Source: Candidatus Petromonas tenebris
Lineage (GTDB): Bacteria > Bacillota > Clostridia > Peptostreptococcales > Caminicellaceae
NCBI GenBank assembly: GCA_014236755.1
Contig: JACCKY010000013.1
Span: forward strand, 1 to 43,119
DNA: 43,119 nt
Direction of reading: 5' to 3'
Shown here: positions 1 through 9,352 of the stretch, one piece after another
Numbering within the stretch: the stretch's first letter is position 1
Layout of the letters: the number at the start of each line of letters is the position of its first letter
Position numbers and translations under genes: made by a program
The notes under the pieces: model-generated
Seen by the model: only the letters and a program-made list of their open reading frames with translations
Database searches by the model: none
What the model was told of the DNA's origin: nothing

Positions 1-120
1 AACGTAGAAATGGAAATAGAACTTATCACACCAATAGCAATAGAAGAGGGACTAAGATTTGCGATTCGTGAAGGTGGTAGAACTGTAGGAGCAGGTGCTG
101 TTGCTAAAATTATAGAGTAA
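1..120 (+). CDS. tuf: Elongation factor Tu, C-terminal end (partial)
   Basis: The first 40 codons are open from base 1 and end in TAA at 118-120. The peptide is the last part of EF-Tu domain 3, with the conserved ending [22 protein letters not shown]-Tu delivers aminoacyl-tRNA to the ribosome as a GTP complex. The start and GTPase domain lie upstream of the window. tuf just ahead of the S10 operon is the usual order in Firmicutes, but here a terminator and a new promoter separate the two units. Confidence 0.97.
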   Translation, partial: NVEMEIELITPIAIEEGLRFAIREGGRTVGAGAVAKIIE

Positions 121-137
121 TCACTTTAAGAAAATGA

Positions 138-181
138 CATGCAGACCTAGAGGAAAATTTTCTTCTAGGTTTGCATGTTTT
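138..181 (+). terminator. Intrinsic terminator after tuf
   Basis: A 14-bp stem (138-151 with 164-177, one G-U pair) is followed by TTTT at 178-181. It lies 17 bases after the tuf stop codon and should end the upstream str-type transcript. Confidence 0.85.
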
Positions 182-238
182 GAATAAAGTAGGATTTGCA
201 TAAGAAAAATTTAAAATTCTGAATAATTAATTAAGGGC

Positions 239-267
239 TTGAAAAAAAACGTAAGTTAGGCTATACT
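239..267 (+). promoter_or_regulatory. Sigma-A promoter of the S10-spc-alpha operon
   Basis: TTGAAA at 239-244 and TATACT at 262-267 are separated by 17 bases, close to the housekeeping consensus. The start site should fall near 274, giving a leader of about 200 nt before rpsJ. No other near-consensus promoter was noticed for the following ribosomal genes until the alpha part of the cluster. Confidence 0.8.
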
Positions 268-274
268 ATAAAGG

Positions 275-460
275 TATGTGTTTGGACTGCGATGATACAG
301 AAGGTTGCCAGTCATGCTGGGTGAATTTCTGTAGAGAAGTGTCCGTTCATGAATCGGGCGACGGGAAGCTAACCTCTCCCTATATAAAAAAAAGAATGTG
401 AACACCCGGGAGAGTGTACATGGTTCCAGTCGCACGTAAAATTTCAAGTGCGTGCGATGA
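275..460 (+). promoter_or_regulatory. Structured 5' leader of the S10 operon
   Basis: This untranslated stretch is more GC-rich than its surroundings and folds well by eye. TACAGAA (296-302) pairs with TTCTGTA (326-332) around an inner CCAG/CTGG hairpin. GTCCG and CGGGC (about 339-357) form a second hairpin. A 7-bp hairpin (430-436 with 451-457) ends a few bases before the rpsJ ribosome binding site. Ribosomal-protein leaders that bind one of the encoded proteins are known in many bacteria, so autoregulation is plausible. I do not recognise a specific leader family. Confidence 0.55.
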
Positions 461-475
461 AAAGGAGGGGAAATG

Positions 476-790
476 ATGGCTAATAAAAATCAGAAGATCA
501 GAATAAGGTTAAAGTCCTATGATCACAAAGTATTAGATCAATCTGCTGTAAAAATAGTTGAGACTGCTAAGAGAACAGGTGCGGAAGTTTCAGGTCCAGT
601 ACCGCTTCCAACAGAGAAGCAGATAGTTACTATTCTAAGAGCTGTTCACAAGTATAAGGATGCTAGAGAACAGTTTGAAATGAGAACTCACAAGAGACTC
701 ATTGACATTCTAAGCCCTACTCCTAAGACTGTAGATTCACTTATGAGATTGGATTTGCCAGCAGGAGTAGACATTGAAATCAAATTATAA
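476..790 (+). CDS. rpsJ: 30S ribosomal protein S10 (uS10)
   Basis: The protein begins [18 protein letters not shown] and keeps the S10 loop [21 protein letters not shown]10 sits in the head of the small subunit and, as NusE, also joins NusB in antitermination complexes. Two ATG codons lie in tandem at 473 and 476. I chose 476 because it gives the usual N-terminus and a better 7-base gap from AAGGAGG. It is the first gene of the super-operon, after a long structured leader and before a 120-base gap to rplC. Confidence 0.97.
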   Translation: MANKNQKIRIRLKSYDHKVLDQSAVKIVETAKRTGAEVSGPVPLPTEKQIVTILRAVHKYKDAREQFEMRTHKRLIDILSPTPKTVDSLMRLDLPAGVDIEIKL

Positions 791-808
791 TTAAGAAAAA
801 TTAATAAT

Positions 809-859
809 TACTAAGATATAGGTTTATATATATGTGTGGTAAGCCTACCTATCTTAGTA
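809..859 (+). promoter_or_regulatory. Stem-loop between rpsJ and rplC
   Basis: The arms 809-823 and 847-859 pair over 13 bp with a 2-base bulge. The loop is about 23 bases. No T-tract follows, so it is unlikely to be a simple terminator. It fills an unusually wide gap inside the S10 operon and may be an RNA processing or protein binding site. Confidence 0.5.
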
Positions 860-910
860 TGATTGCATTTAATTATGTAATCCGCTGTAAGATTAATGGG
901 AGGTGTAAAG

Positions 911-1543
911 ATGAAAGGAATAATGGGAAGAAAAATAGGCATGACACAAGTGTTTGACGAAGATGGAAATGTAATTCCGGTAACAGTTGTAGAAGCTGGG
1001 CCGGTATATGTGACTCAGATAAAGACAGAAGAAAATGACGGTTATAAGGCTATTCAGGTAGCTTATGAAGACAGAAAAAGCAAAAGAGTTAATAAGCCTT
1101 TGAAAGGACATTTTAACAAGGCGGGAGTAACTCCTAAAAAATATATGAAAGAGTTTGAGATAGAAGATGAGAATGCTTATAGTATTGGTCAAGAATTAAA
1201 GGCTGATGTTTTTCAAGCTGGAGAAAAAGTTGATGTGATCGGTATTTCAAAGGGTAAAGGAACTCAAGGGCCGATCAAGAGACACAACCAAGGAAGAGGA
1301 CCTATGAGTCACGGTTCTAAATACCACAGAGGCCCTGGTTCGTTAGGAGCGTCCGCTCATCCGTCAAGAGTATTTAAAGGACAAAAAATGGCGGGGAGAA
1401 TGGGTAATGAGAGAGTTACTGTTCAAAACTTAGAGGTAGTAAGAGTGGATGCAGACAGAAATCTTTTACTGATTAAAGGTGCGATACCAGGTCCTAAGGG
1501 CGGAGTAGTAACAATAAAAGAAGCTATTAAGGGTAACAAGTAG
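911..1543 (+). CDS. rplC: 50S ribosomal protein L3 (uL3)
   Basis: A 210-residue L3 starting [15 protein letters not shown], with the conserved central stretch [19 protein letters not shown] that reaches toward the peptidyl transferase centre. L3 is an early assembly protein of the large subunit. ATG 911 follows GGGAGG (898-903) at normal spacing. The in-frame ATG at 896 overlaps that ribosome binding site and is rejected. It is second in the S10 operon and lies 29 bases ahead of rplD. Confidence 0.97.
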   Translation: MKGIMGRKIGMTQVFDEDGNVIPVTVVEAGPVYVTQIKTEENDGYKAIQVAYEDRKSKRVNKPLKGHFNKAGVTPKKYMKEFEIEDENAYSIGQELKADVFQAGEKVDVIGISKGKGTQGPIKRHNQGRGPMSHGSKYHRGPGSLGASAHPSRVFKGQKMAGRMGNERVTVQNLEVVRVDADRNLLLIKGAIPGPKGGVVTIKEAIKGNK

Positions 1544-1572
1544 TATTCTAGCTAAAGAGAGGAGGATGTAAA

Positions 1573-2196
1573 GTGCCTAAGGTAGACGTATTGAATGTAT
1601 CGGGGCAACGAGTAGGAGAGTTAGAGTTAAATGATAACATCTTCGGGATTGAAGTGAATCAACACGTATTATATGAAGCTGTTAAAAATTACCTTGCTAA
1701 TCAGAGACAAGGCACTCAATCAGCAAAAAATAGATCAGAAGTAAGAGGTGGAGGAAGAAAGCCTTGGAGGCAAAAAGGGACAGGTAGAGCTCGCCAGGGA
1801 AGCATTAGATCTCCACAATGGGTTGGCGGTGGAGTAGTATTTGCACCAAAGCCAAGGGATTATAGCTATAAATTACCTAAAAAGGTTAAAAGACTTGCAA
1901 TGAAATCAGCTCTTAGCTCAAAAGTTAAGAACGATGAAATAATAGTACTTGATGAACTGACAATGGATGCTCCAAAAACTAAGGATATGGTTAGCATCTT
2001 GAAAAACATTAATTCAGCTAAAAAAGCGCTTATTGTATTAGGAGAAAAGGACGATAATGTTTTAAAATCAGCAAGAAATATACCAGGAATAAATACTACA
2101 TTGGTTAACACATTAAATGTCTATGATATATTGAACTGCGATACTTTTATAGTAACTAAGGACGCTGTACAAAAGATTGAGGAGGTGTATGTATAA
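1573..2196 (+). CDS. rplD: 50S ribosomal protein L4 (uL4)
   Basis: A 207-residue L4, starting at GTG after GAGGAGG. It keeps the exit-tunnel loop [19 protein letters not shown] at about residues 58-76. In gamma-proteobacteria L4 also represses the S10 operon through its leader; whether it does so here is not known. The stop overlaps the rplW start as TAATG at 2194-2198, which suggests translational coupling. Confidence 0.97.
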   Translation: MPKVDVLNVSGQRVGELELNDNIFGIEVNQHVLYEAVKNYLANQRQGTQSAKNRSEVRGGGRKPWRQKGTGRARQGSIRSPQWVGGGVVFAPKPRDYSYKLPKKVKRLAMKSALSSKVKNDEIIVLDELTMDAPKTKDMVSILKNINSAKKALIVLGEKDDNVLKSARNIPGINTTLVNTLNVYDILNCDTFIVTKDAVQKIEEVYV

Positions 2197-2486
2197 TGAA
2201 GACACCTTACGATATCATAATCAAGCCGATTATTACAGAAAGAAGTATGGAAGAAATGGCAGAGAAAAAATATACTTTCGAAGTAGACAAAAGATCAAAT
2301 AAGGTTGAAATTAAAAAGGCTGTAGAAAAGATATTCGGTGTAAATGTTGATAAGGTTAACACTATTAGTGTTAAAGGTAAGAAGAAAAGAATGGGAAGAT
2401 ATGAGGGAAGAACTAAAAGCTGGAAAAAGGCAGTTGTTACGCTGACACCGGACAGTAAAGAAATCGAATTCTTTGAAGGTATGTAG
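2196..2486 (+). CDS. rplW: 50S ribosomal protein L23 (uL23)
   Basis: A 96-residue protein with the L23 N-terminal motif [14 protein letters not shown] and the basic loop [21 protein letters not shown]23 sits at the tunnel exit, where trigger factor and the signal recognition particle dock. The ATG shares one base with the rplD stop. The AGGAGGTG ribosome binding site lies inside the end of rplD. Confidence 0.97.
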   Translation: MKTPYDIIIKPIITERSMEEMAEKKYTFEVDKRSNKVEIKKAVEKIFGVNVDKVNTISVKGKKKRMGRYEGRTKSWKKAVVTLTPDSKEIEFFEGM

Positions 2487-2522
2487 ATAGATTTTTAAAA
2501 GGATAGAAGGAGGGAAAGCACA

Positions 2523-3353
2523 ATGGGTATTAAAAAGTTTAAGCCCACTTCTCCTGGTGTAAGGCAGATGACAGTTTCAACTTTTGAAGAAGTAACCAAA
2601 AAAGAGCCAGAGAAATCTCTAACAGTTACTTTGAAAAAGAATTCAGGAAGAAATAACCAGGGAAGAATAACAGTTCGTCATAGAGGTGGCGGTCAAAAGG
2701 TTAAGTACAGAATTATAGACTTTAAGAGAGATAAAGAAGATATACCAGCAAAGGTTACTGCTATAGAATACGATCCAAACAGATCAGCAAACATTGCACT
2801 TTTGACATATGCAGACGGAGAAAAAAGATATATACTTGCACCCCATAAATTATCAGTTGGTGACACGGTAATTGCAGGTGACAATGCTGATATAAAGCCT
2901 GGAAACGCATTGAAGCTTAAAAACATTCCGGTAGGTACTATGATACACAATATAGAACTTAAGGCTGGAAAGGGTGGCCAATTAGCCAGATCTGCTGGAG
3001 CTGCTGCACAGCTTATGGCTAAAGAAGGCAATTACGCTCATGTAAAACTTCCATCTAGTGAGGTAAGACTTATAAGGCTGGAGTGTAAAGCTACAATTGG
3101 TCAGGTAGGAAATTTAGATCATGAAAATATTACGATAGGTAAAGCTGGAAGAAAGAGACACATGGGAATAAGACCTACAGTAAGAGGATCTGTTATGAAC
3201 CCTAACGATCACCCGCATGGTGGTGGAGAAGGTAGAGCACCTATAGGTAGACCTTCACCGGTTACTCCTTGGGGTAAACCTACAATAGGGTATAAGACTA
3301 GAAAGAAAAATAAAAAGTCTGATAAATTCATCGTTAGAAGAAGAAAGAAATAA
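2523..3353 (+). CDS. rplB: 50S ribosomal protein L2 (uL2)
   Basis: A 276-residue L2, the usual length. It starts [19 protein letters not shown] and ends in the basic [21 protein letters not shown]-type tail. The segment [19 protein letters not shown] near residues 227-246 holds the conserved histidine near the peptidyl transferase centre. L2 helps join the subunits. A GAAGGAGG site precedes ATG 2523. The 72-base gap to rpsS holds only weak pairing. Confidence 0.98.
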   Translation: MGIKKFKPTSPGVRQMTVSTFEEVTKKEPEKSLTVTLKKNSGRNNQGRITVRHRGGGQKVKYRIIDFKRDKEDIPAKVTAIEYDPNRSANIALLTYADGEKRYILAPHKLSVGDTVIAGDNADIKPGNALKLKNIPVGTMIHNIELKAGKGGQLARSAGAAAQLMAKEGNYAHVKLPSSEVRLIRLECKATIGQVGNLDHENITIGKAGRKRHMGIRPTVRGSVMNPNDHPHGGGEGRAPIGRPSPVTPWGKPTIGYKTRKKNKKSDKFIVRRRKK

Positions 3354-3425
3354 CAAGGGCTTGGAATTCGGTTTTTCTGAGTGAAAGACTTGTTGTTTTA
3401 CAGATGAAAGGAGGATTCAGAAAAC

Positions 3426-3707
3426 ATGGGTAGATCTTTGAAAAAGGGACCATTTGTACACCCAAGGCTTCTTAAAAAGATAGAAGAGATGAATAAAAAG
3501 GGTGAAAAGAAAGTTATTAAAACTTGGTCAAGGGCATCTACTATATTCCCGCAGATGATTGGCCACACTATAGCAGTTCATGATGGAAGAAAACATGTTC
3601 CAGTATACATTACTGAGGATATGGTCGGACATAAATTGGGAGAGTTTGCTCCAACGAGAACTTTTAGAGGACACGCAGGCAGTGAAAAATCAAGTAAGGT
3701 CAGATAA
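3426..3707 (+). CDS. rpsS: 30S ribosomal protein S19 (uS19)
   Basis: A 93-residue S19 beginning [18 protein letters not shown], with the family motif [20 protein letters not shown] and ending near [12 protein letters not shown]19 forms the head of the small subunit with S13 and contacts the A-site tRNA. ATG 3426 follows AAAGGAGG. The gene lies between rplB and rplV as in nearly all bacteria. Confidence 0.97.
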   Translation: MGRSLKKGPFVHPRLLKKIEEMNKKGEKKVIKTWSRASTIFPQMIGHTIAVHDGRKHVPVYITEDMVGHKLGEFAPTRTFRGHAGSEKSSKVR

Positions 3708-3742
3708 CAAGTTAATGTAATGCAGTGGAAGGAGGTAACAGC

Positions 3743-4078
3743 ATGGAAGCAAGAGCAATTGCAAAATATGTAAGGATTTCACCTAGGAAACTTAAGCCTA
3801 TTGCTGATATGGTAAGGGGTAAAAATGCCCAGGAAGCATTAGCTATATTGAAGTTTACGCCTAGAAGAGGTGCTAAAGTATTTTTGAAAGTAATTGAATC
3901 TGCTATGGCAAATGCTGAAAATAATTTTGGCATGGATGCAGAAAATTTATATATATCTGAAATATATGCTAATCAAGGGCCAACCATGAAGAGATGGAAA
4001 GCCGGCTCGATGGGAAGAGCTAACCCAATCTTGAAAAGAAGTAGTCATGTAGGAGTTGTTTTAAAAGAGAAAGAATAG
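3743..4078 (+). CDS. rplV: 50S ribosomal protein L22 (uL22)
   Basis: A 111-residue L22 beginning MEARAIAKYVRISPRKLKPI and ending in the exit-tunnel hairpin GSMGRANPILKRSSHVGVVL. L22 lines the peptide tunnel, and changes in its loop are a known cause of macrolide resistance. No loop deletion is apparent. ATG 3743 follows GGAAGGAGG. A GTG at 3725 lies ahead of that site and is rejected. The rpsC ribosome binding site begins at the stop codon. Confidence 0.97.
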   Translation: MEARAIAKYVRISPRKLKPIADMVRGKNAQEALAILKFTPRRGAKVFLKVIESAMANAENNFGMDAENLYISEIYANQGPTMKRWKAGSMGRANPILKRSSHVGVVLKEKE

Positions 4079-4093
4079 AAGGAGGGAAAGTGA

Positions 4094-4801
4094 ATGGGTC
4101 AGAAAGTTAGTCCTCACGGATTAAGAGTTGGAATAATTAAGGACTGGGATTCAAAGTGGTTTGCAAATAAAAAAGACTTTTCGGATCTTTTAGTAGAAGA
4201 TTTTAAAATAAGAAAATATATAAAGAACAAGATGTACACAGCAGGAATCTCAAGAATTCTTATACAAAGAGCAGCGAACAATAGAGTTAATATAAACATC
4301 TTTACTTCTAAGCCAGGAATGGTTGTGGGAAGAGGCGGAGAAAATATTGAGGCACTAAAAAAAGAACTAGTAAAGATGACAAATAAAACTATTCACATAG
4401 ATATTACAGAAGTAAAGAAACCTGAACTTGATTCACAATTAGTAGCAGAAAGTGTAGCCTATGCTTTAGAGAGAAGGATTTCTTTTAGACGTGCTATGAA
4501 GCAGGCTATGGGTAGAGCTATGAAAGCTGGTGCTGAAGGTGTAAAGGTTCAAGTTGCAGGAAGATTAAATGGTGCTGAAATGGCAAGAACAGAACATTAT
4601 AGTGAAGGGAACGTTCCTTTATCAACTTTAAGAGCAGATATAGATTACGGTTTTGCTGAAGCTGATACTACTTATGGTAAGATCGGTGTTAAAGTGTGGA
4701 TATACAAAGGAGAAGTTCTTCCTGGTGTAAAAGAAGAGAATAAAGGAAAAAGAAAAAACAAAAGTAACAGAAGGGATCAAAACCGAGACAATAATAGATA
4801 G
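4094..4801 (+). CDS. rpsC: 30S ribosomal protein S3 (uS3)
   Basis: A 235-residue S3 beginning [20 protein letters not shown]. It has a KH RNA-binding domain with the GxxG loop in [18 protein letters not shown] (about residues 75-92) and the C-terminal domain with [21 protein letters not shown]3 lies at the mRNA entry channel. The protein is somewhat longer than the usual 215-225 residues because of a basic, Asn-rich tail of about 20 residues. GAAGGAGG precedes ATG 4094. Confidence 0.97.
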   Translation: MGQKVSPHGLRVGIIKDWDSKWFANKKDFSDLLVEDFKIRKYIKNKMYTAGISRILIQRAANNRVNINIFTSKPGMVVGRGGENIEALKKELVKMTNKTIHIDITEVKKPELDSQLVAESVAYALERRISFRRAMKQAMGRAMKAGAEGVKVQVAGRLNGAEMARTEHYSEGNVPLSTLRADIDYGFAEADTTYGKIGVKVWIYKGEVLPGVKEENKGKRKNKSNRRDQNRDNNR

Positions 4802-4833
4802 AGCAGAAAGTGTAAGGAAGGAGGAGAAACGTC

Positions 4834-5277
4834 ATGTTAATGCCTAAAAGAGTGAAACGTCGTAGAGTTCATAGAGGAAGAATGAAGGGTAAAGCTAATA
4901 GAGGTAATACGATCACTTATGGTGAGTACGGTTTAATGGCATTAGAGCCGGCATGGATTACTTCTAATCAGATAGAAGCGGCAAGGGTTGCAATTAACAG
5001 ACGAGTAAAAAGAGGTGGAAAAGTCTGGATAAAGATTTTCCCGCACAAGCCGGTTACGCAGAAACCTGCGGAAACTCGTATGGGTGCTGGTAAAGGGTCA
5101 CCGGAATACTGGGTAGCGGTAGTTAAGCCTGGTAGAGTTATGTTTGAATTGGCAGGTGTAAGCGAAGAGCTTGCTAGAGAAGCTATGAGACTGGCTGCTA
5201 TGAAGCTACCAATCAAATGTAAATTTGTAACACGCCAGGATGCAGTAGAAAAGGATGGTGAAGCAGATGAAAGCTAG
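4834..5277 (+). CDS. rplP: 50S ribosomal protein L16 (uL16)
   Basis: A 147-residue L16 starting [20 protein letters not shown], with the family core [17 protein letters not shown]-like and [20 protein letters not shown]16 contacts A-site tRNA and is added late in assembly. ATG 4834 follows GAAGGAGGAG. The last 11 bases overlap rpmC. Confidence 0.97.
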   Translation: MLMPKRVKRRRVHRGRMKGKANRGNTITYGEYGLMALEPAWITSNQIEAARVAINRRVKRGGKVWIKIFPHKPVTQKPAETRMGAGKGSPEYWVAVVKPGRVMFELAGVSEELAREAMRLAAMKLPIKCKFVTRQDAVEKDGEADES

Positions 5278-5470
5278 TAAATTACACGACATGACTTCAC
5301 AAGAATTGACAAATACACTAAGTGATTTAAAGGCTGAGCTATTCAATCTTAGGTTCCAATTGGCCACAGGTCAACTGGAAAACCCAATGAGAATCAAAAG
5401 TGTAAAGAAAGATATTGCCCGTGTTAAAACTATCTTGAGAGAAAGAGAATTAAAGGAAACTAACGCATAG
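5267..5470 (+). CDS. rpmC: 50S ribosomal protein L29 (uL29)
   Basis: A 67-residue, mainly helical protein, [14 protein letters not shown] with the L29 core [21 protein letters not shown]29 lies near the tunnel exit beside L23. The start at ATG 5267 lies inside the end of rplP, overlapping by 11 bases. Its ribosome binding site is the weak AGGATGGTG, so translation is probably coupled to rplP. A longer start at 5255 would overlap that site. Confidence 0.95.
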   Translation: MKASKLHDMTSQELTNTLSDLKAELFNLRFQLATGQLENPMRIKSVKKDIARVKTILRERELKETNA

Positions 5471-5493
5471 ATTGATTGAGAGGAGGTAATATC

Positions 5494-5748
5494 GTGGAGA
5501 GAGCAAACAGAAAAGTTAGAGTTGGCCGCGTAGTAAGTGATAAAATGGATAAAACAGTTGTTGTGGCTGTAGTAGATTTTGTTCGCCATCCTCTATATGG
5601 AAAGGCAGTTAAAAGAACAAAGAAATTTAAAGCTCACGATGAAAACAATGAATGTAATGTAGGTGATAAGGTTAGAATTATGGAAACAAGACCTCTAAGT
5701 AAGCAAAAAAGATGGAGAGTCGCTGAAATAATTGAACGTGCTAAGTAG
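5494..5748 (+). CDS. rpsQ: 30S ribosomal protein S17 (uS17)
   Basis: An 84-residue OB-fold protein: [20 protein letters not shown], then [10 protein letters not shown]-like and [20 protein letters not shown], the S17 signature. S17 is a primary 16S rRNA binder. The start is GTG 5494, nine bases after AGGAGG; the ATG-like extension upstream would include the ribosome binding site. Between rpmC and rplN as in most bacteria. Confidence 0.96.
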   Translation: MERANRKVRVGRVVSDKMDKTVVVAVVDFVRHPLYGKAVKRTKKFKAHDENNECNVGDKVRIMETRPLSKQKRWRVAEIIERAK

Positions 5749-5769
5749 GTTATGAGGGGAGGTATATAA

Positions 5770-6138
5770 ATGATTCAACAAGAATCACGTCTAAAGGTTG
5801 CAGACAATTCAGGTGCAAAAGAATTATTGTGTATTAGAGTTTTAGGCGGTTCTGGTAGAAGATATGCAAATATTGGTGATACGATAGTTTGTTCTGTTAA
5901 AAATGCAACGCCAGGCGGAGTTGTAAAAAAAGGTCAGGTAGTTAAAGCTGTTGTGGTTAGAAGTAAGCAAGGCCTAAGAAGAAAAGATGGTAGTTATATT
6001 AAATTTGATGAGAATGCTGCAGTTATTATTAAAGAAGATAAATCCCCAGTGGGAACACGTATATTTGGACCGGTTGCAAGAGAATTGAGAGATAAACAAT
6101 ACATGAAAATAGTATCATTAGCTCCTGAAGTACTATAG
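5770..6138 (+). CDS. rplN: 50S ribosomal protein L14 (uL14)
   Basis: A 122-residue L14 beginning [20 protein letters not shown], with [20 protein letters not shown] and the ending [16 protein letters not shown]14 forms an intersubunit bridge and is the docking point for the silencing factor RsfS. The length is exactly the family norm. ATG 5770 follows AGGGGAGG at eight bases. Confidence 0.98.
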   Translation: MIQQESRLKVADNSGAKELLCIRVLGGSGRRYANIGDTIVCSVKNATPGGVVKKGQVVKAVVVRSKQGLRRKDGSYIKFDENAAVIIKEDKSPVGTRIFGPVARELRDKQYMKIVSLAPEVL

Positions 6139-6155
6139 TCTAGGAGGTGGAATGA

Positions 6156-6467
6156 ATGCATGTTAAAAAAGATGACACTGTAGTAGTGATTTCAGGTAAA
6201 GATAAGGGGAAGGTTGGCAAAGTATTACAGGCTTTTCCAAAGGAAGAAAGAGTTATAGTAGAAGGTGTAAACATGGTTAAAAAGCATCAAAAGCCAACAC
6301 CTAATATGCAGCAGGGCGGAATTATCGAAAAAGAAGCTCCAATACACGTATCTAACGTTATGATATATGATTCTAAGGCCAAAAGCGGCACAAGAATTAG
6401 ACATAAAGTATTAGATAACGGAAAGAAAGTCAGAGTTTCAGTAAAAACTGGTGAAGTTCTAGACTAA
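6156..6467 (+). CDS. rplX: 50S ribosomal protein L24 (uL24)
   Basis: A 103-residue protein with an N-terminal KOW motif, [20 protein letters not shown], followed by [22 protein letters not shown]24 is an assembly initiator bound to the 5' end of 23S rRNA. ATG 6156 follows TAGGAGGTGG. An overlapping ATG at 6152 is in another frame. Confidence 0.97.
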   Translation: MHVKKDDTVVVISGKDKGKVGKVLQAFPKEERVIVEGVNMVKKHQKPTPNMQQGGIIEKEAPIHVSNVMIYDSKAKSGTRIRHKVLDNGKKVRVSVKTGEVLD

Positions 6468-6495
6468 TCTACGGGGTTGAAAGGAGGTAAACTTT

Positions 6496-7035
6496 GTGGC
6501 TAGATTAAAAGATAAATACAAAAATGATGTTATAAAGTCATTAATGGATAAGTTTCAATATAAAAACATTATGGAAGTTCCGAAGCTTGAAAAGATCGTA
6601 CTGAACATGGGTTTAGGAGACGCTAAGGATAATCGTAAGGCTTTAGATGCAGCTGTAAAGGAGCTTGAAATTATAGCAGGTCAAAAACCTGTTGTAACAA
6701 GAGCCAAAAAATCAGTTGCTAATTTTAAGGTTCGTGAAGGAATGCCTGTCGGTGCTAAGGTAACTTTAAGAGGAGAAAGAATGTATGAATTTCTTGATAG
6801 ATTGATTAGTGTAGCTCTACCAAGGGTTAGAGACTTTAGGGGAATTAATCCTAATTCATTTGATGGTAGAGGAAATTACTCACTAGGAATAAAAGAGCAG
6901 CTTATATTCCCTGAAATAAATTATGATGATGTTGAAAAAGTTAGAGGTATGGATATAATCTTTGTCACTACGGCAAAGACAGACGAAGAAGCCCGAGAAT
7001 TGTTAAAGCTAATGGGAATGCCATTTAGCAAATAG
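6496..7035 (+). CDS. rplE: 50S ribosomal protein L5 (uL5)
   Basis: A 179-residue L5 starting from [23 protein letters not shown], with [16 protein letters not shown] and the typical ending [13 protein letters not shown]5 binds 5S rRNA together with L18 to make the central protuberance. AAGGAGGT precedes the start by eight bases. Standard place between rplX and rpsZ. Confidence 0.97.
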   Translation: MARLKDKYKNDVIKSLMDKFQYKNIMEVPKLEKIVLNMGLGDAKDNRKALDAAVKELEIIAGQKPVVTRAKKSVANFKVREGMPVGAKVTLRGERMYEFLDRLISVALPRVRDFRGINPNSFDGRGNYSLGIKEQLIFPEINYDDVEKVRGMDIIFVTTAKTDEEARELLKLMGMPFSK

Positions 7036-7050
7036 TAAGGAGGGAAAATA

Positions 7051-7236
7051 GTGGCAAAAAAGGCTCTTAAGGTGAAACAACAGAGAAAACAAAAATACTC
7101 TACACGAGAATATAATAGATGCAGAATATGCGGTAGACCACATGGTTACTTGAGAAAATTTGGAATATGCCGTATTTGTTTTAGAGAATTAGCCTATAAA
7201 GGGCAAATTCCAGGCGTTAAAAAGGCAAGCTGGTAA
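7051..7236 (+). CDS. rpsZ: 30S ribosomal protein S14, zinc-binding type (uS14)
   Basis: A 61-residue short-form S14 with two CxxC pairs, [20 protein letters not shown], which hold a zinc ion. The Firmicute zinc-independent alternative is longer and lacks these cysteines. S14 is needed for late assembly of the 30S head. The start is GTG 7051 after AAGGAGGG. Placement between rplE and rpsH is standard. Confidence 0.97.
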   Translation: MAKKALKVKQQRKQKYSTREYNRCRICGRPHGYLRKFGICRICFRELAYKGQIPGVKKASW

Positions 7237-7258
7237 ACTGGGAAGGAGGTATAAGGCC

Positions 7259-7657
7259 ATGACAATGACAGATCCAATTGCAGATATGTTGACACGTATA
7301 AGAAATGCAAACTTGGTTAAGCATGAATCTGTAGATATTCCTGCTTCTAATATGAAAAAGTCTATTGCAAATATATTATTAGAAGAAGGTTTTATCAAAG
7401 GTTTCGATGTTATAGAAGACGGTAAACAAGGAATAATAAGAGTCCAGATGAAATACGGACCGAATAAGGAAAGAGTTATAACAGGCTTAAAGAAAATATC
7501 AAAGCCAGGTTTAAGAGTTTATGCTAAGAAAGATGAGGTACCAAAGGTGCTTGGAGGTTTAGGAGTAGCTATTATCTCTACATCTAAAGGAGTTATAACT
7601 GACAAAGAAGCGAGAAAACATGGAGTAGGTGGAGAAGTAATTTGCTACGTATGGTAA
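7259..7657 (+). CDS. rpsH: 30S ribosomal protein S8 (uS8)
   Basis: A 132-residue S8 beginning [17 protein letters not shown], with the C-terminal signature [21 protein letters not shown]8 binds the central domain of 16S rRNA and, in E. coli, represses the spc operon by binding its mRNA. A second in-frame ATG at 7265 is possible. I kept 7259 because GAAGGAGGT lies eight bases ahead. Confidence 0.97.
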   Translation: MTMTDPIADMLTRIRNANLVKHESVDIPASNMKKSIANILLEEGFIKGFDVIEDGKQGIIRVQMKYGPNKERVITGLKKISKPGLRVYAKKDEVPKVLGGLGVAIISTSKGVITDKEARKHGVGGEVICYVW

Positions 7658-7687
7658 TAAGAAATTAGTGGCATAGGAGGTGCAAAA

Positions 7688-8227
7688 ATGTCAAGGGTAG
7701 GTAAGCAACCAATAACGATACCGCAGGGTGTACAGGTTACTGTTGACGACAATAATGTAGTTACGGTAAAAGGTCCTAAGGGAGAACTAAGTGAAAAAAT
7801 AAATTCTGATATTAAAGTTAATATAAATGAAAATGAACTTATCGTAGAAAGACCTAGCGATAATAAAGCACACAGAGCTTTACACGGACTTTCCAGAGCT
7901 TTAATAAACAACATGGTAGAAGGTGTTACAAAGGGCTACGAGAAAAAACTCCAAATAGTTGGAGTTGGTTATCGTGCTGCTAAGCAAGGTAAGAAGCTTA
8001 ACTTGACTTTAGGATTTTCACATCCGGTTGAGATGGAGGATCCAGAAGGAATTACTACTGAAACACCTTCACAAACTGAAATAATAATCAAAGGGATAAA
8101 TAAGCAGGCAGTTGGAAGTTATGCTGCTAAAATAAGAGAACTTAGACCACCTGAACCATATAAGGGTAAAGGTATTAGATATGCCGATGAATATGTAAGA
8201 CGTAAAGAAGGTAAAGCAGGTAAATAG
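7688..8227 (+). CDS. rplF: 50S ribosomal protein L6 (uL6)
   Basis: A 179-residue L6 with two similar alpha/beta halves, beginning [19 protein letters not shown]. It carries the C-terminal signature [18 protein letters not shown]-like sequence near residues 153-170. L6 lies near the factor-binding site. TAGGAGGTG precedes ATG 7688. Confidence 0.97.
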   Translation: MSRVGKQPITIPQGVQVTVDDNNVVTVKGPKGELSEKINSDIKVNINENELIVERPSDNKAHRALHGLSRALINNMVEGVTKGYEKKLQIVGVGYRAAKQGKKLNLTLGFSHPVEMEDPEGITTETPSQTEIIIKGINKQAVGSYAAKIRELRPPEPYKGKGIRYADEYVRRKEGKAGK

Positions 8228-8247
8228 TAGGAAAGGAGTGACATAAG

Positions 8248-8616
8248 GTGATTACAAAACCAAGCAGTAATTTTAAAAGAAAGAAAAGGCATCGCAGAGT
8301 GCGCAAAAAAGTATTTGGAACTCCTGAACGTCCAAGACTTAATGTTTATCGAAGCCTGAACAACATATATGCTCAAATTATTGATGATGTAAATGGCATT
8401 ACTTTAGCTGCTGCTTCATCTTTAGAAAAAAATATTAAAGATAAGGTTTCACATACAGGTAACAAAGAGGCAGCAAGACTTGTAGGAACCCTTATAGGTC
8501 AAAAGGCTAAAGAAAAAGGAATAGAAAAAGTAGTTTTCGATAGAAGCGGATATATATATCATGGAAGAATTAAAGAATTAGCTGAAGGGGCTAGAGAAGC
8601 TGGTTTAGAATTTTAA
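8248..8616 (+). CDS. rplR: 50S ribosomal protein L18 (uL18)
   Basis: A 122-residue L18 with a basic N-terminus ([20 protein letters not shown]) and the ending [20 protein letters not shown]. It binds 5S rRNA with L5. The start is GTG 8248 after AAAGGAGTG. The 17-base gap to rpsE holds only its ribosome binding site. Confidence 0.97.
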   Translation: MITKPSSNFKRKKRHRRVRKKVFGTPERPRLNVYRSLNNIYAQIIDDVNGITLAAASSLEKNIKDKVSHTGNKEAARLVGTLIGQKAKEKGIEKVVFDRSGYIYHGRIKELAEGAREAGLEF

Positions 8617-8633
8617 CAGAAGGAGGGAAATAA

Positions 8634-9140
8634 ATGCGCCGCGAGTTAATAGATGCTAGCAAACTTGATCTAAAAGAGCAGGTTGTTTCCATAAGTCGTG
8701 TAGTTAAAGTTGTAAAAGGTGGTAGAAACTTTAGATTCAGCGCCTTAGTTGTGGTTGGCGATGAAAATGGTCACGTAGGCATTGGAACAGGAAAAGCTCA
8801 AGAGGTTCCAGCAGCCATTAGAAAAGCTATACAAGATGCTAAAAAGAACTTGATACGTGTTCCAATGGTAGGCACTACAATTCCACATGAAATAAAAGGT
8901 CGCTTTGGTGCAGGTAAAGTTCTTATAATGCCGGCTAGTGAAGGTACAGGAGTCATAGCTGGAGGACCAGTACGTGCAGTACTAGAGCTTGCTGGAATTA
9001 AAGACGTTAGAGCGAAATCTATCGGAAGTAATAATTCTAGAAACATGGTTAATGCTACAATGAATGGATTAAAAAATCTAAAAACAGTTGAAGAAGTTGC
9101 AAAACTTAGAGGTAAGACTGTAGAAGAAATATTAGGTTAG
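8634..9140 (+). CDS. rpsE: 30S ribosomal protein S5 (uS5)
   Basis: A 168-residue S5. The N-terminal dsRNA-binding-like domain carries [20 protein letters not shown] and [20 protein letters not shown]. The C-terminal domain carries [21 protein letters not shown]5 helps decoding fidelity, and changes in the GGRNF loop can give spectinomycin resistance; the sequence here looks like wild type. GAAGGAGGG precedes ATG 8634. Confidence 0.97.
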   Translation: MRRELIDASKLDLKEQVVSISRVVKVVKGGRNFRFSALVVVGDENGHVGIGTGKAQEVPAAIRKAIQDAKKNLIRVPMVGTTIPHEIKGRFGAGKVLIMPASEGTGVIAGGPVRAVLELAGIKDVRAKSIGSNNSRNMVNATMNGLKNLKTVEEVAKLRGKTVEEILG

Positions 9141-9152
9141 GGGGGGAATACC

Positions 9153-9335
9153 TTGGCTAACAAATTAAAAATCACATTAGTCAGAAGTACAATTGGCACA
9201 AAGCCTGAGCATAGAAAGACTATCAAAGCTCTTGGACTTAGAAAAATAAGACAAACAGTTGAAAAACCTGATAATCCTCAGATGAGAGGTATGGTTAACA
9301 AAGTAAGGCATTTGGTAGAGGTTGAAGAAGTTTAA
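9153..9335 (+). CDS. rpmD: 50S ribosomal protein L30 (uL30)
   Basis: A 60-residue protein, [20 protein letters not shown], with [20 protein letters not shown], the bacterial L30 pattern. The start codon is TTG 9153, preceded by a run of seven G's that can act as a G-rich ribosome binding site. It lies between rpsE and rplO as expected. Some bacteria lack L30. Confidence 0.95.
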   Translation: MANKLKITLVRSTIGTKPEHRKTIKALGLRKIRQTVEKPDNPQMRGMVNKVRHLVEVEEV

Positions 9336-9352
9336 TAAAAGGAGGTGCAGTT

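Noticed and set aside
256-447. 63-codon minus-strand ORF in the S10 leader
   Set aside because: No ribosome binding site or family resemblance; the region is better explained as the structured leader.
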